From positions 205,398-269,397 of the forward strand of contig NZ_KB900368.1 of assembly GCF_000378725.1 (NCBI RefSeq): 64,000 bases of DNA, written 5' to 3'. Made by a program: the position numbers and the translations under genes. A model generated the notes under the pieces. It did not search any database. It was not told where the DNA came from and worked only from the letters and a program-made list of their open reading frames with translations. Below are positions 54,127 to 63,380 of this stretch, one piece after another (within the stretch, counting starts at the first letter, position 1; every line of letters starts with the position of its first letter). The DNA comes from Peptoniphilus lacrimalis DSM 7455. Its GTDB lineage: Bacteria > Bacillota > Clostridia > Tissierellales > Peptoniphilaceae.

Positions 54127-55147
54127 TTTTTTCAGACCTTTCTATTTCACTTTTAAATAAATTAATTAAATCTTTATCCACTTGATTTTCCATATCAAGC
54201 CATATAGATTTTGATGCTTCTTTCATATCTTTATAAAGTTGTGGAGATAAATCTTTATTAATACAACCATAATCTTTGATTATTTTTAATCTACCTTCAT
54301 ATCGTAAATCTGTTTTTGCCCTTGCTATTTGTTTTGCTTTTTGAGCTGATTCGTCTATTGTTTTTTGCAAATCTTCGGGTAAATCGTTAAGTACTTTTTC
54401 TGAACCTATAAGCATTAAAGAATGTAGTATATGATTCGTATTTATAATATATTTTTGTTTTTCGTAAATTTTTGATGCTACTATAAGTTCAAGTGGATTT
54501 TCTTGTGCATCTATAAAGCCCTGTTCAAGACCAATATAAACTTCAGGCCATGCCATAGGTGTGGGATTTGCACCTATTGCTTTCCAAAAAGCTATATGAT
54601 TTTTATTTTCCATGGTCCTAATTTTTATACCCTTAAAATCCTTAATGCTATTTATATTTTTATTTGAAGACATCAATCTAAATCCCTGATCTGCTATAGC
54701 TAATAATCTCAAATTCTTGTCCTTATAATAGCTTTTGAGCTTATCGTAAAGAGGACCATCGAGAACTTTTCTTGCAATTTTAAGATTTTTAAAAGCCATT
54801 GGCGCATCAAAAATTGCAGCTTGAGGCACAAAAGATACTTGAGGGGCACTTGTTCCCACACAAAAACTTATATTTCCGTTTTGGACTGCTTCAATAAGTT
54901 CTGAATCAGAGCCTAGTTGGGAATTTGGATAGGTGTTCATTTTTATCCTTCCCTTAGAATCTTCTTCCAAAATACGGGCAAATTCATTCATAAAAATTCC
55001 TGTTACTGTATCTTCTTGAGAATCACAAGCTATATATAGGTTATAGACATCCACTTTATGGTTTTTTCTCCTATTGCCAGTTTGTAAACATGAAGTTTGG
55101 CTTAATAGTAACATTAAAACAATACAATTTATAATAATTTTTTTCAT
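54116..55147 (-). CDS. dctP: TRAP transporter DctP-family solute-binding lipoprotein
   Basis: 343 residues from the ATG at 55145-55147 with AGGTG upstream; the GTG inside that site is not a likely start. Signal with lipobox (LLLSQTSC). The DctP domain includes YIACDSQEDTVTGIFMNEFA, IKIRTMENKNHIAFWKAIGANPTP (read in two parts) and GLEQGFIDAQENPLELI; the Arg in IRTME normally contacts the substrate carboxylate. It delivers the solute to DctQM. Confidence 0.92.
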   Translation of the reverse strand: MKKIIINCIVLMLLLSQTSCLQTGNRRKNHKVDVYNLYIACDSQEDTVTGIFMNEFARILEEDSKGRIKMNTYPNSQLGSDSELIEAVQNGNISFCVGTSAPQVSFVPQAAIFDAPMAFKNLKIARKVLDGPLYDKLKSYYKDKNLRLLAIADQGFRLMSSNKNINSIKDFKGIKIRTMENKNHIAFWKAIGANPTPMAWPEVYIGLEQGFIDAQENPLELIVASKIYEKQKYIINTNHILHSLMLIGSEKVLNDLPEDLQKTIDESAQKAKQIARAKTDLRYEGRLKIIKDYGCINKDLSPQLYKDMKEASKSIWLDMENQVDKDLINLFKSEIERSEKNEY

Positions 55148-55148
55148 A

Positions 55149-56444
55149 TCAATCACCTAAAAAAAGTAAAGAGATTTGAGGAAATGCCGTAATAAGTAAA
55201 AGTCCAAATAAAAATACTCCAATAAAAGGTATAACCCTTTTTATTAGCTGGTCTAGAGAAACTTCTGCAAGCGAGGATGCTACAAAAAGATTTACTCCTA
55301 AAGGTGGTGTAACAAATCCAATAGCTAAATTTACAACCATCATTACCCCAAAATAAATAGGGTCGATGGAAAAAGTTTTTATAATGGGTAAAAACAGGGG
55401 TGTAAGTATTAATATTGCCGGTGTCGTATCCATAACCATGCCCACTAATAATAAAAATATATTTATGAAAATTAAAAGGGCAACTTTTGATGTTATAGAA
55501 CTTGCGATAACATTTCCTACAATTTCCGTGGCTTTTAAGAAAGTTAAGATTCTAGCAAAACCCGTCGCTGCTGCAATTATAAATAAAACATTACAATAAC
55601 TTGAAACTGAAGAAATTAATACCTCCTTCATATCTCTTAAATTTATAGTCTTATAGATAAACATAGAAATAAATAAGGAATAAAATACAGAAATTACCGC
55701 AGCTTCTGTTGGAGATGCAACTCCCCTATAAATTGAGCCAAGTATAATTATAGGTAACAAAAGTGAAAAAAAAGAATCCTTAAATAAATTTTTAAGACCT
55801 CTGTTTTTAATTTCTTGACTATAAATTATTAGTTTTTTCCTATCTTGACCTTTTTTTAAATCATAAAAATACGCATAAATTATCAAAAGAAAACCAAGAA
55901 GTAATCCAGGCAATATACCTCCAATAAATAGATCAGAAACTGAAAGTCCTGATGATTGACCATAAAAAATTAGAGGAATAGAAGGTGGAATAATTACACC
56001 TAAACCTCCTGCACACGCTACTAATGCCGCTGCATAATTTTTTTCATAGCCTATTTTTTCCATAAGGGGTATTGTCATAGAACCTACTGCAGCTACTGTT
56101 GCAGGGCCTGAACCTGATATTGCACCATAAAAAAGACAGGTAACAACACAAGTTATTGGAATTCCAGCTTTTTTCTCGGCAATAAAATAAGAAAAAAAGT
56201 TAAAAATTTTATCTGAAATTTTTCCCTTTGCCATTATATGACCTGATAGGATAAACATTGGAACAGCCATTAACGGAAAGGAATTTACTCCACTTATCAT
56301 CGCCCTAATGATATATTGTGGATCTGCAGGAAACCATGGGTTTATTAGGTTGGGAAGAACTGCTAAAAATAGTAAAACCATTGCAATGGGAAAGCCAAAA
56401 ATAACTAAAATTATAAAGGCTAAAAGTAAAAGACTTATTATCAT
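55149..56444 (-). CDS. dctM: TRAP transporter large permease DctM
   Basis: 431 residues, about twelve membrane segments. FPIAMVLLFLAVLP, SGSGPATVAAVGSMTIPLM, GGLGVIIPPSIPLI and GFVTPPLGVNLFVASSL are DctM motifs. Overlaps dctQ by 4 bases and ends one base before dctP. Partner of DctQ in Na+-coupled uptake of an organic acid. Confidence 0.94.
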   Translation of the reverse strand: MIISLLLLAFIILVIFGFPIAMVLLFLAVLPNLINPWFPADPQYIIRAMISGVNSFPLMAVPMFILSGHIMAKGKISDKIFNFFSYFIAEKKAGIPITCVVTCLFYGAISGSGPATVAAVGSMTIPLMEKIGYEKNYAAALVACAGGLGVIIPPSIPLIFYGQSSGLSVSDLFIGGILPGLLLGFLLIIYAYFYDLKKGQDRKKLIIYSQEIKNRGLKNLFKDSFFSLLLPIIILGSIYRGVASPTEAAVISVFYSLFISMFIYKTINLRDMKEVLISSVSSYCNVLFIIAAATGFARILTFLKATEIVGNVIASSITSKVALLIFINIFLLLVGMVMDTTPAILILTPLFLPIIKTFSIDPIYFGVMMVVNLAIGFVTPPLGVNLFVASSLAEVSLDQLIKRVIPFIGVFLFGLLLITAFPQISLLFLGD

Positions 56445-56905
56445 TTTTCCCTCCTAATTTTAAATAAATTCTCTACTGCTCTATAAATACTCAAAAGACT
56501 TGAAATAAAAACAGAAAACTGCAAAGTCCATGTCGGTATGCCTATTGCAGGAGATTTTTGAGCCGAAAGAATTGATTTATTCAAAACATCAAAAGAAAAT
56601 AAAGAAATTATTACAAATAAAATAATTATAAAGATGCAATTTAATATTTTTAATCTTTTTTGATTTTTGTAAGACATCCTATAAGACAAAAAATCCACTC
56701 TAATCGAAATCCCCTTTTTTATTGAATAGGGAATTCCCAAAAATGTGGACCATATGAATAAATATCTTACCAACTCTTCTGACCAAGATAAAGAATTATT
56801 GAATACATATCTAGCAACTATTTGAAGACCTAAAACTATACTCATAAGGACTAACAGAGTCATCAAAATTATTTCTTCAAAATTTTTTTCTAATTTTTTT
56901 AACAT
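56441..56905 (-). CDS. dctQ: TRAP transporter small permease DctQ
   Basis: 154 residues, four membrane segments. VARYVFNNSLSWSEELVRYLFIW is the DctQ signature. It starts 7 bases after the inositol-phosphatase-like gene, so the TRAP genes are part of the proB operon. Confidence 0.92.
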   Translation of the reverse strand: MLKKLEKNFEEIILMTLLVLMSIVLGLQIVARYVFNNSLSWSEELVRYLFIWSTFLGIPYSIKKGISIRVDFLSYRMSYKNQKRLKILNCIFIIILFVIISLFSFDVLNKSILSAQKSPAIGIPTWTLQFSVFISSLLSIYRAVENLFKIRREK

Positions 56906-56912
56906 CTCTCAC

Positions 56913-57707
56913 CTAATAATAATAAATTTCCAATTCTCTCAATAATGAAGGGTTGGCACAAATTACCCCACTTTTTCTTTTTAGGATCAGGTCATTACCA
57001 TGAAAATCTTTAATCACGGCTCCCGCTTCTTTTAAAATCAGTAAACCTGCAGCAAAATCCCAAATATTTAAATCTTCTTCCAAAAATGCGTCTGTTCTTC
57101 CAGAAGCAACATAACACATTTCAAGTGCTGCCGATCCAACTCTTCTTATGCCCTGACTATTTAAAAAAAGCCCCTTTATCATATCAAAAGTTTCTTCAGT
57201 TCTGTTTATTCTAAATCCACCAGCTCCAATGGCACAAAGAGCATCTTTTAAATTATTAATATTTGAAACTCTTATAGATTTTTCACCTAAAAAAGCACCA
57301 TATTCTTTTATTGCCCAAAAAAGTTCTTTAGTATGGGGATCATATATCATGCCAAGTAAAATCTTCCCATCTTTGGCAAGACCTAAGCTTATTGAAGAAT
57401 GTTTATAACCGTGTACTAAATTGGTTGTTCCATCGCAAGGGTCTAAAATCCAAGTTAATTTATTAATATCTATATCATCATTATTTTTTTCTTCAGCAAT
57501 AAATTGTGCATGGGGCAAAATATTTAAAAGTTTAGCTTTTAAATATTCCTGAACCTTCACATCGACTTCTGTAACAAAATCATTTTTACCCTTTATTCTT
57601 ATTTCATCCTTTGGAGGTCTATCCTCATAAAAAAATTCACCACTGTCGGCCAAATCTTTTTCAACTTTATTTTTCATTTCTAATAGTGTATTTATATCTA
57701 AATCCAT
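56913..57707 (-). CDS. Inositol monophosphatase family protein
   Basis: 264 residues. Metal-binding motifs AEEKNND, LDPCDGTTNLVHGY (DPxDGT) and IWDFAAGLLILKEAGA (WDxAAG) are intact, so it is an active Mg2+ phosphatase. Substrates in bacteria include inositol-phosphate, PAP and fructose bisphosphate; this one is undetermined. It might act on histidinol-phosphate or another intermediate. Confidence 0.88.
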   Translation of the reverse strand: MDLDINTLLEMKNKVEKDLADSGEFFYEDRPPKDEIRIKGKNDFVTEVDVKVQEYLKAKLLNILPHAQFIAEEKNNDDIDINKLTWILDPCDGTTNLVHGYKHSSISLGLAKDGKILLGMIYDPHTKELFWAIKEYGAFLGEKSIRVSNINNLKDALCAIGAGGFRINRTEETFDMIKGLFLNSQGIRRVGSAALEMCYVASGRTDAFLEEDLNIWDFAAGLLILKEAGAVIKDFHGNDLILKRKSGVICANPSLLRELEIYYY

Positions 57708-57724
57708 GTTTCCCCCTAAAAATA

Positions 57725-58645
57725 TTAATTCTTACCTTCCATCAAATCTGAATGTAAAAAATTTGTAGCAAAACTTGTCAAAAATAAAGCTACAAATAAA
57801 TAGATATTAAATTTATCTTTTAAGATTATAACCGAAAGAAATGCCCCAAAAATTGGTATAAACATCTTATATGCCCCTACATTTGATGCTTTTTGATATC
57901 TCAAAAGCATATACCAAATAACAAAAGCTGTGGAAGATATAAAAGAACCATAAATTAATAAAACAATAGCTTTAAAATTAAAGATTAGAGGATGTTGATG
58001 AGTAAATAAACCCATAATAATTAATAAAAAACCTCCAAAAATAAATTGGAAAATAGAAATATTATAGGTATTTTCCTTTGAACCCCATTTCTTCATAATA
58101 ACTGTACCCAAAGCATTTAGGGCTGTCGACATTATAATAAATACTTCACCTCTTAGGGAAACAACTCCATCAACTTTTCCCCCAACATTTGATAATAAGG
58201 TAGCAATTATTCCTAAGATTACACATATAACTTTTTTTAAATTGAATTTGTCATCTCTAATCAATATATGAGCAAAAATCAAGACCATAAGAAAATTAGT
58301 TGATTGAATTATTGAGGAATGGACACCAGAAATCAAAGCCAAACCGTTATAATAAAAAATATATGCAACAGTTATTTGAACAACTGTAGAAATTATATAA
58401 AACATAAGAGAAAAGCCTTTTTTTCTGTCAGATTTTTCTTCAAATAAAAATTTATAAAATATAACAAAAAAACCCGCTAGAAAAAATCTATAACCTGCCA
58501 CTAAAATCATAGAGCCAGGATCTTTACTCGTTATTCCTAAGACCTTGTAAGTTGTTTTTATCATAGGTATGGCACTTCCCCACAAAAACATAGCGAAAAG
58601 AGCCATCAAGGCAGAAGTATTCTTGTTTTTAAAAATCTTTTCCAA
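57725..58645 (-). CDS. EamA/DMT-family transporter
   Basis: 306 residues with ten hydrophobic segments and the two-repeat EamA layout (LWGSAIPMIKTTYK at the start; GVHSSIIQSTNFLMVLIFAHI; YGSFISSTAFVIWYMLLRYQKAS). It overlaps thrB by 17 bases. Members export amino acids such as threonine or homoserine; context fits, but the substrate is unproven. Confidence 0.87.
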   Translation of the reverse strand: MEKIFKNKNTSALMALFAMFLWGSAIPMIKTTYKVLGITSKDPGSMILVAGYRFFLAGFFVIFYKFLFEEKSDRKKGFSLMFYIISTVVQITVAYIFYYNGLALISGVHSSIIQSTNFLMVLIFAHILIRDDKFNLKKVICVILGIIATLLSNVGGKVDGVVSLRGEVFIIMSTALNALGTVIMKKWGSKENTYNISIFQFIFGGFLLIIMGLFTHQHPLIFNFKAIVLLIYGSFISSTAFVIWYMLLRYQKASNVGAYKMFIPIFGAFLSVIILKDKFNIYLFVALFLTSFATNFLHSDLMEGKN

Positions 58646-59474
58646 TTATCTTAACGCCTTCTCCAGCACCTAATTCTAAAATTTTATATGTTGACGGACA
58701 TACATTTTTTAAATCTCTATAGATATCTTTATTATCCTTAGAAGAAATAATTAGTATTGTAGGTCCTGCTCCAGAAATAAAAATAGCAGCATTTCTCCTG
58801 TCAGCAATTTCTTTATATTTATCAAAATCCACTATTAATTTTTTTCTATAAGGTTCGTGTAGCCTATCTCCATATATCTTACATAGCATATCAATGTCGC
58901 CTTTTTCTATAGCTCTTGAAATTAAATTTGAGTGTGAAATATTATAAATTGCATCTTCAAGTTTAACTTCAGTCTTTACAAGAGATCTAGCAAGTGCAGT
59001 TTTCAAAGGATAATCAGGAACAATAACAATATAGGATAGGTTTTCTGACGGCTCCACTTTATAAAATAAAACTTCATCATCCACTTTTGTAGAAATTACA
59101 AGTCCCCCATATATAGCTGGTGCAACATTATCAGGATGACCTTCAATTTCTGTTGCAAAGCTTAAAATTTCCTTTTTTGAATACTTATCTCCTAAAAGAA
59201 CATTAGCACCCATTAGCCCGCCAACAATACAGGTAGCAGATGATCCTAAACCTCTTGCTATAGGAACATTTTCAGAAACTTCAATTTTTACTTTTGGACA
59301 CTCTTTTTTTTCTTTATCAAATAAATACTTAAAAGACTTATAAATCAAATTACTATTATCAAAATCTTCTTGGCTGGGACTAAAAATAAATTCATTTGAT
59401 AAAGATAAACTCATACCCATTGTATCATAACCAGCTCCTAAATTTGCACTGGTAGCTGGGACTCTAATTTTCAT
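58629..59474 (-). CDS. thrB: Homoserine kinase
   Basis: 281 residues from the ATG at 59472-59474, with AGGTG six bases upstream; the frame can be extended three codons but that start lies in the ribosome-binding site. VPATSANLGAGYDTMG, VPIARGLGSSATCIVGG (GHMP ATP loop) and FISGAGPTIL are diagnostic. It phosphorylates homoserine. Overlaps thrC by 11 bases. Confidence 0.96.
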   Translation of the reverse strand: MKIRVPATSANLGAGYDTMGMSLSLSNEFIFSPSQEDFDNSNLIYKSFKYLFDKEKKECPKVKIEVSENVPIARGLGSSATCIVGGLMGANVLLGDKYSKKEILSFATEIEGHPDNVAPAIYGGLVISTKVDDEVLFYKVEPSENLSYIVIVPDYPLKTALARSLVKTEVKLEDAIYNISHSNLISRAIEKGDIDMLCKIYGDRLHEPYRKKLIVDFDKYKEIADRRNAAIFISGAGPTILIISSKDNKDIYRDLKNVCPSTYKILELGAGEGVKIIGKDF

Positions 59475-60936
59475 CATTATCACCTAAAATTTTCATTATT
59501 TCTTTTTTAATATATTCTTTATCAATAACAATATTTTGTAGAATATCTTTCTTATCTAAATTTTTTAAATTCTCAGGTATAGGAATATTTGTTATTTTAT
59601 TGATTTTTTCAATTATATTAAAATCATCACTTCCACTAATATTTAAAGCTTTTCCTATAGATGCTGGGAATTTATAAAAAGAAGCAGTTGAAGCAAGTAA
59701 AATTTTTCTATTATCATCATTTTCCTTGAGATAATCTTCTACAGCCTTAATACATACTGCTGTATGAGTGTCGCAAAGATAATTGAAATTTTTATAATAT
59801 TTTTTAATTATTTGTAAAGCCTCATCATCCTCAGCGTAATATCCCTTAAATTCTTTAAGAGATTTCTTACATTCATCAGAAATTTTATAAGTTCCATTAT
59901 TCTTTAAAGATTCCATGTAGGAATTTAATTCTTCAGGAGCTTTTAGATATAATAATCTTTCTAAGTTTGAAGAAATTAAAATATCCATGGAAGGAGAATT
60001 AGTTTTATAAAATTCTCTATTTGCATTATAAATTCCGCTATTGAAGAAATCTGTCAAAACATTATTTTTATTAGATGCTACAATAAAATTCCCTATATTT
60101 AGACCCATAACTTTAGCCAAATATGCAGCCAAAATATTACCAAAATTACCTGTTGGCACTGCCACATTTATCTCTTCCCCATCTTTGATTTTGGATTTTT
60201 TTACCAAATCATAGTAAGCATAAAAATAATACACAATTTGTGGAACAAGTCTACCTATATTTATTGAATTTGCTGATGATAATAAAATATTTTTTGATTC
60301 CAAAAAATCTCTCAATTCTTTGTCATTAAAGGCATCTTTCAGAGCACTTTGAGCTTGGTCAAAATTCCCTTTTATACCAATGGCATAGACGTTTGTGCCT
60401 TCTTGTGTAAGCATTTGATATTTTTGTATAGGACTAACTCCATCAGTAGGATAAAAAACAATTATAAAAGTATCCTTAAGATTCTTGAAACCTTCAAGAG
60501 CAGCTTTTCCTGTATCACCGGAAGTGGCAGTTAAAATTCCTATTTTCTTATCTTTATCCTTAGCCAATAATATAAAATAAGGAAGAATTGAAAGGGCAAA
60601 ATCTTTAAAGGCACTTGTCCTTCCATGGAAAAGTTCCATTATATATAGAGAATTAACCTCCTCTACCTTTAAGGAATTATCCACAGAAAAATTTTCTTTG
60701 CTGTAAGCCTTATCAATAATTTCTCTAAGAATTTTTTTATCTATATCATCAAAAATAGTTGAGATAATGACTTCAGCAAAGTCCCTATAATCCATCCTAT
60801 CTTTGATATCTTGACTTAAATTTACTTTATTAAATTTTTCTGGCATAAATAAGCCACCATCTGAAGCAATACCTTTGACTATAGCTTCAAAAGATGATGA
60901 AAGCTTATCCTTACCCCTAGTTGAAATATATTTCAT
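59464..60936 (-). CDS. thrC: Threonine synthase
   Basis: 490 residues, the long class. YISTRGK at the start, ELFHGRTSAFKDFAL carries the PLP lysine, TATSGDTGKAALEGF and VPTGNFGN bind phosphate and PLP. It converts O-phosphohomoserine to threonine. The start codon shares a base with the proA stop. Confidence 0.96.
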   Translation of the reverse strand: MKYISTRGKDKLSSSFEAIVKGIASDGGLFMPEKFNKVNLSQDIKDRMDYRDFAEVIISTIFDDIDKKILREIIDKAYSKENFSVDNSLKVEEVNSLYIMELFHGRTSAFKDFALSILPYFILLAKDKDKKIGILTATSGDTGKAALEGFKNLKDTFIIVFYPTDGVSPIQKYQMLTQEGTNVYAIGIKGNFDQAQSALKDAFNDKELRDFLESKNILLSSANSINIGRLVPQIVYYFYAYYDLVKKSKIKDGEEINVAVPTGNFGNILAAYLAKVMGLNIGNFIVASNKNNVLTDFFNSGIYNANREFYKTNSPSMDILISSNLERLLYLKAPEELNSYMESLKNNGTYKISDECKKSLKEFKGYYAEDDEALQIIKKYYKNFNYLCDTHTAVCIKAVEDYLKENDDNRKILLASTASFYKFPASIGKALNISGSDDFNIIEKINKITNIPIPENLKNLDKKDILQNIVIDKEYIKKEIMKILGDNDEN

Positions 60937-62204
60937 TACTCCCTCACTTGACCATTACCTAAAATTACAAATTTACTGCTGACAAGTTCATCAAGTCCAA
61001 CAGGTCCTCTTGCATGAAGTTTTTGAGTTGATATACCCAGCTCAGCACCGAATCCGAATACACCACCATCTGTAAATCTTGAAGAGGCATTTACATATAC
61101 AGCCGCTGAATCAACTCTTTTAGTAAATTCCATGGCATTTTCATAACTTTCAGTTACTATAACTTCACTGTGTCCTGTTGAATATTTATAAATATGATCA
61201 ATAGCCTCATCTAAAGAATCTACTATTTTCATAGAAAAAGCCATATCTAAATATTCCTTGCCATAATCATCTTCTTTGGCATCATCTACATTTTTTAAAT
61301 ACTCTTTGGAATTTTTTCCCGCATAAACTTTTATAGTACATTTATCAATTAATTTTTGAAGTTCTGCAAAAAATTTCTTATCAACATCCTTATGAACTAG
61401 AAGGCTCTCCATGGCATTACAAACTCCAACTCTTTGAGTTTTTGCATTTTCAATAATTTTTATCGCCATATCAACTTTAGCAGAAGAATCTACATAAACA
61501 TGACAATTCCCCACACCTGTTTGTAGAGTTGGAACCTTTGCATTTTCCACAACTGAATTTATTAAAGAAGCAGAACCCCTAGGCACAAGCAAATCTACAT
61601 AACCTTTAAGCTGCATCAAATATAAAGCAGAATCTCTCTTTGTATCTTCAATTATTTGTACCATATTTTCATTATAAGATAAACTTTTAATAGCTTCTCT
61701 TATAGATGAAGCAATAGCAATATTAGAATTTATTGCCTCCTTGCCACCCCTCAAAATGATAGAAGAACCTGCCTTTAGTGAAAGTGCAGCCGCATCTAAA
61801 GTTACATTAGGTCTTGCTTCGTATATAATTGCAATAACCCCCATTGGCACAGTCCTTTTTGCAATATTTAAACCATCAGAATTTATAAAAGCCGACAAGG
61901 TTTTGCCAACAGGGTCATTTAATGAAATTATTGTGTCTAAAGAATCTGCCATATTTTCAATTCTTTGTCTATTGAGAAGAAGCCTATCTAAAAGACCTTG
62001 GCTCATTCCTATTTCTCTACCATGAGCCATGTCTTTTTTATTTTCTTCCAATATATACTCACAATTACTTATTAAATTCTTTTTTATTTGAAATAAAATC
62101 TCATTCTTTTCCTTAGCATTTAATCGTGCCAAATCTCTAGATGAAACTTTAGCATTTTTCCCAATTTGTAAAATTTTATCTTGTAAAGTAAGTTCCAACT
62201 TCAT
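60936..62204 (-). CDS. proA: Glutamate-5-semialdehyde dehydrogenase
   Basis: About 422 residues from the ATG at 62202-62204; a TTG two codons later is a better-spaced alternative start. VGVCNAMESLLVH carries the catalytic Cys; YEARPNVTLDAAAL and FGFGAELGISTQKLHARGPVGL are ProA blocks. It reduces gamma-glutamyl phosphate in proline synthesis. Overlaps proB by 29 bases. No proC is seen in the window. Confidence 0.96.
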   Translation of the reverse strand: MKLELTLQDKILQIGKNAKVSSRDLARLNAKEKNEILFQIKKNLISNCEYILEENKKDMAHGREIGMSQGLLDRLLLNRQRIENMADSLDTIISLNDPVGKTLSAFINSDGLNIAKRTVPMGVIAIIYEARPNVTLDAAALSLKAGSSIILRGGKEAINSNIAIASSIREAIKSLSYNENMVQIIEDTKRDSALYLMQLKGYVDLLVPRGSASLINSVVENAKVPTLQTGVGNCHVYVDSSAKVDMAIKIIENAKTQRVGVCNAMESLLVHKDVDKKFFAELQKLIDKCTIKVYAGKNSKEYLKNVDDAKEDDYGKEYLDMAFSMKIVDSLDEAIDHIYKYSTGHSEVIVTESYENAMEFTKRVDSAAVYVNASSRFTDGGVFGFGAELGISTQKLHARGPVGLDELVSSKFVILGNGQVRE

Positions 62205-62958
62205 CACCCTTCATAATTTGTCTAATTATCTTAAAATCCTTGGCATTAGCGATAACAACATCAATATTTTTCTCCAAACACATTCTTGCCGCATTAATTT
62301 TTGTTGACATTCCACCAACACCACGTTCAGAATTAGTTTCTTTAGCAAAATCTATAACACTTTCTATATTATCAACAGTTTTAATGAGTTTAGCACCACT
62401 ATTAGTCCTTGGATCATCAGTATAAAGTCCATCAATATCTGAAAGCATAATCAAAAGATCCGCATTTACAATCTTTGCAATTATAGCAGAAAGCGTATCA
62501 TTGTCCCCAAACTTAATTTCAAAAGTCGATATAGTGTCATTTTCGTTAACTATGGGAATAGCAGGGAGATGTGCCAAATTATCAAAAGTATTTACAGCAT
62601 TTTCATACATTGTCCTATCTGTTTCAATCTGTCTTGTAAGTAAAATTTGAGCCGTAGAATATCCATAGTGATTAAGAGTCCTATCATAAATATTAATCAA
62701 AGATACCTGCCCTACCGCTGCCGCTGCTTGCTTTACAGAAGTTTCTTTAGGCCTTTCTTTCAAATTTAACTTTTTTCTACCTACAGCAATCGCTCCAGAA
62801 GAAACTAACACCACATCAATACCATGATTTTTTAAATTTGCAAGTTCAAAACATAAATCATCTATCTTTTCTAAATTAGCCGCTCCGTCCTCATGGGTTA
62901 TAGAAGAAGAACCGACTTTTATAACAAGTTTTTTAATGTTCCTTTTAAACTCTCTCAT
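62176..62958 (-). CDS. proB: Glutamate 5-kinase (short form, no PUA domain)
   Basis: 260 residues from the ATG at 62956-62958 with GAGGTG upstream; the longer frame begins in that site. VIKVGSSSI, LVSSGAIAVG, FGDNDTLSA and SDIDGLYTDDP are amino-acid kinase motifs. The C-terminal PUA domain of the E. coli enzyme is missing because the frame stops right after the kinase domain. First gene of the proB-to-aroE operon. Confidence 0.95.
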   Translation of the reverse strand: MREFKRNIKKLVIKVGSSSITHEDGAANLEKIDDLCFELANLKNHGIDVVLVSSGAIAVGRKKLNLKERPKETSVKQAAAAVGQVSLINIYDRTLNHYGYSTAQILLTRQIETDRTMYENAVNTFDNLAHLPAIPIVNENDTISTFEIKFGDNDTLSAIIAKIVNADLLIMLSDIDGLYTDDPRTNSGAKLIKTVDNIESVIDFAKETNSERGVGGMSTKINAARMCLEKNIDVVIANAKDFKIIRQIMKGDEVGTYFTR

Positions 62959-62981
62959 AGTACACCTCACTTCATTTTTTT

Positions 62982-63010
62982 AATATACTTAAAAAATACT
63001 AATTAGTCAA
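62982..63010 (-). promoter_or_regulatory. Promoter of the proBA-thrCB operon
   Basis: Minus strand TTGACT at 63005-63010, 17-base spacer, TATATT at 62982-62987. An AATACT/AGTATT inverted repeat spans the -35 box and could be an operator. Confidence 0.75.
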
Positions 63011-63070
63011 GTATTGCCTATTATTATCAGTACAATTGGAATTTTTTATAAAAATAAACAGCTCTAAAAT

Positions 63071-63339
63071 GGCTCTATAATATCTGTTGGGGAGTAGATC
63101 TCTAACAGATTTTTTTATGTGAAAAATTGCACTTATACGCATTTAGTCCTAAACTTAAAATAACCAAAAATAAAGTTTGGAGGTGCATATAAGTGCAAAG
63201 TAATAATAACATGAATTTATTGGGTTTTAAGGATGTAATTTTTGATAGCTCTTTTTAGGATAATAATTTTTTTGTCTATCTTCTGTTAAAAAGATGGATG
63301 CTTGTCTTAACGAGCCTCCCCAATATCTGACATAGAAAC
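63071..63339 (+). mobile_element. Internally deleted ISL3-type insertion sequence (MITE-like remnant)
   Basis: Roughly 24-bp imperfect terminal inverted repeats: the left begins GGCTCTAT and ends TTGGGGAG (63071-63094), and the right reads CTCCCCAATATCTGACATAG onward to about 63339; 16 of 24 positions agree. Between them only about 220 bases remain of an element normally near 1.4 kb, with the 5' part of an ISL3-like transposase frame joined to the 3' end. Exact ends and a target duplication could not be fixed. Confidence 0.7.
63193..63330 (+). pseudogene. ISL3-family transposase fragment
   Basis: From a GTG the frame gives MQSNNNMNLLGFKDVIFDSS, then Phe and an in-frame TAG at 63256-63258, then DNNFFVYLLLKRWMLVLTSL before a final stop. 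LLGFKDVI followed by a beta-strand ending in LK/PRK resembles the start of ISL3 transposases, while the zinc-binding and catalytic parts are gone. Doubly broken, by a stop codon and a large deletion. Confidence 0.65.
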
Positions 63340-63366
63340 AAAAAATAGCGGTCATAAATGACCGCT
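63340..63366 (-). terminator. Terminator of tuf
   Basis: Minus strand AGCGGTCA-TTTA-TGACCGCT followed by ATTTTTT. It separates tuf from the ISL3 remnant. Confidence 0.88.
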
Positions 63367-63380
63367 AAAATTTTTAATTA

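Noticed and set aside
62959..63380. A further gene between proB and tuf
   Set aside because: The only frame is the broken ISL3 transposase start; the rest is promoter, inverted repeats and the tuf terminator.
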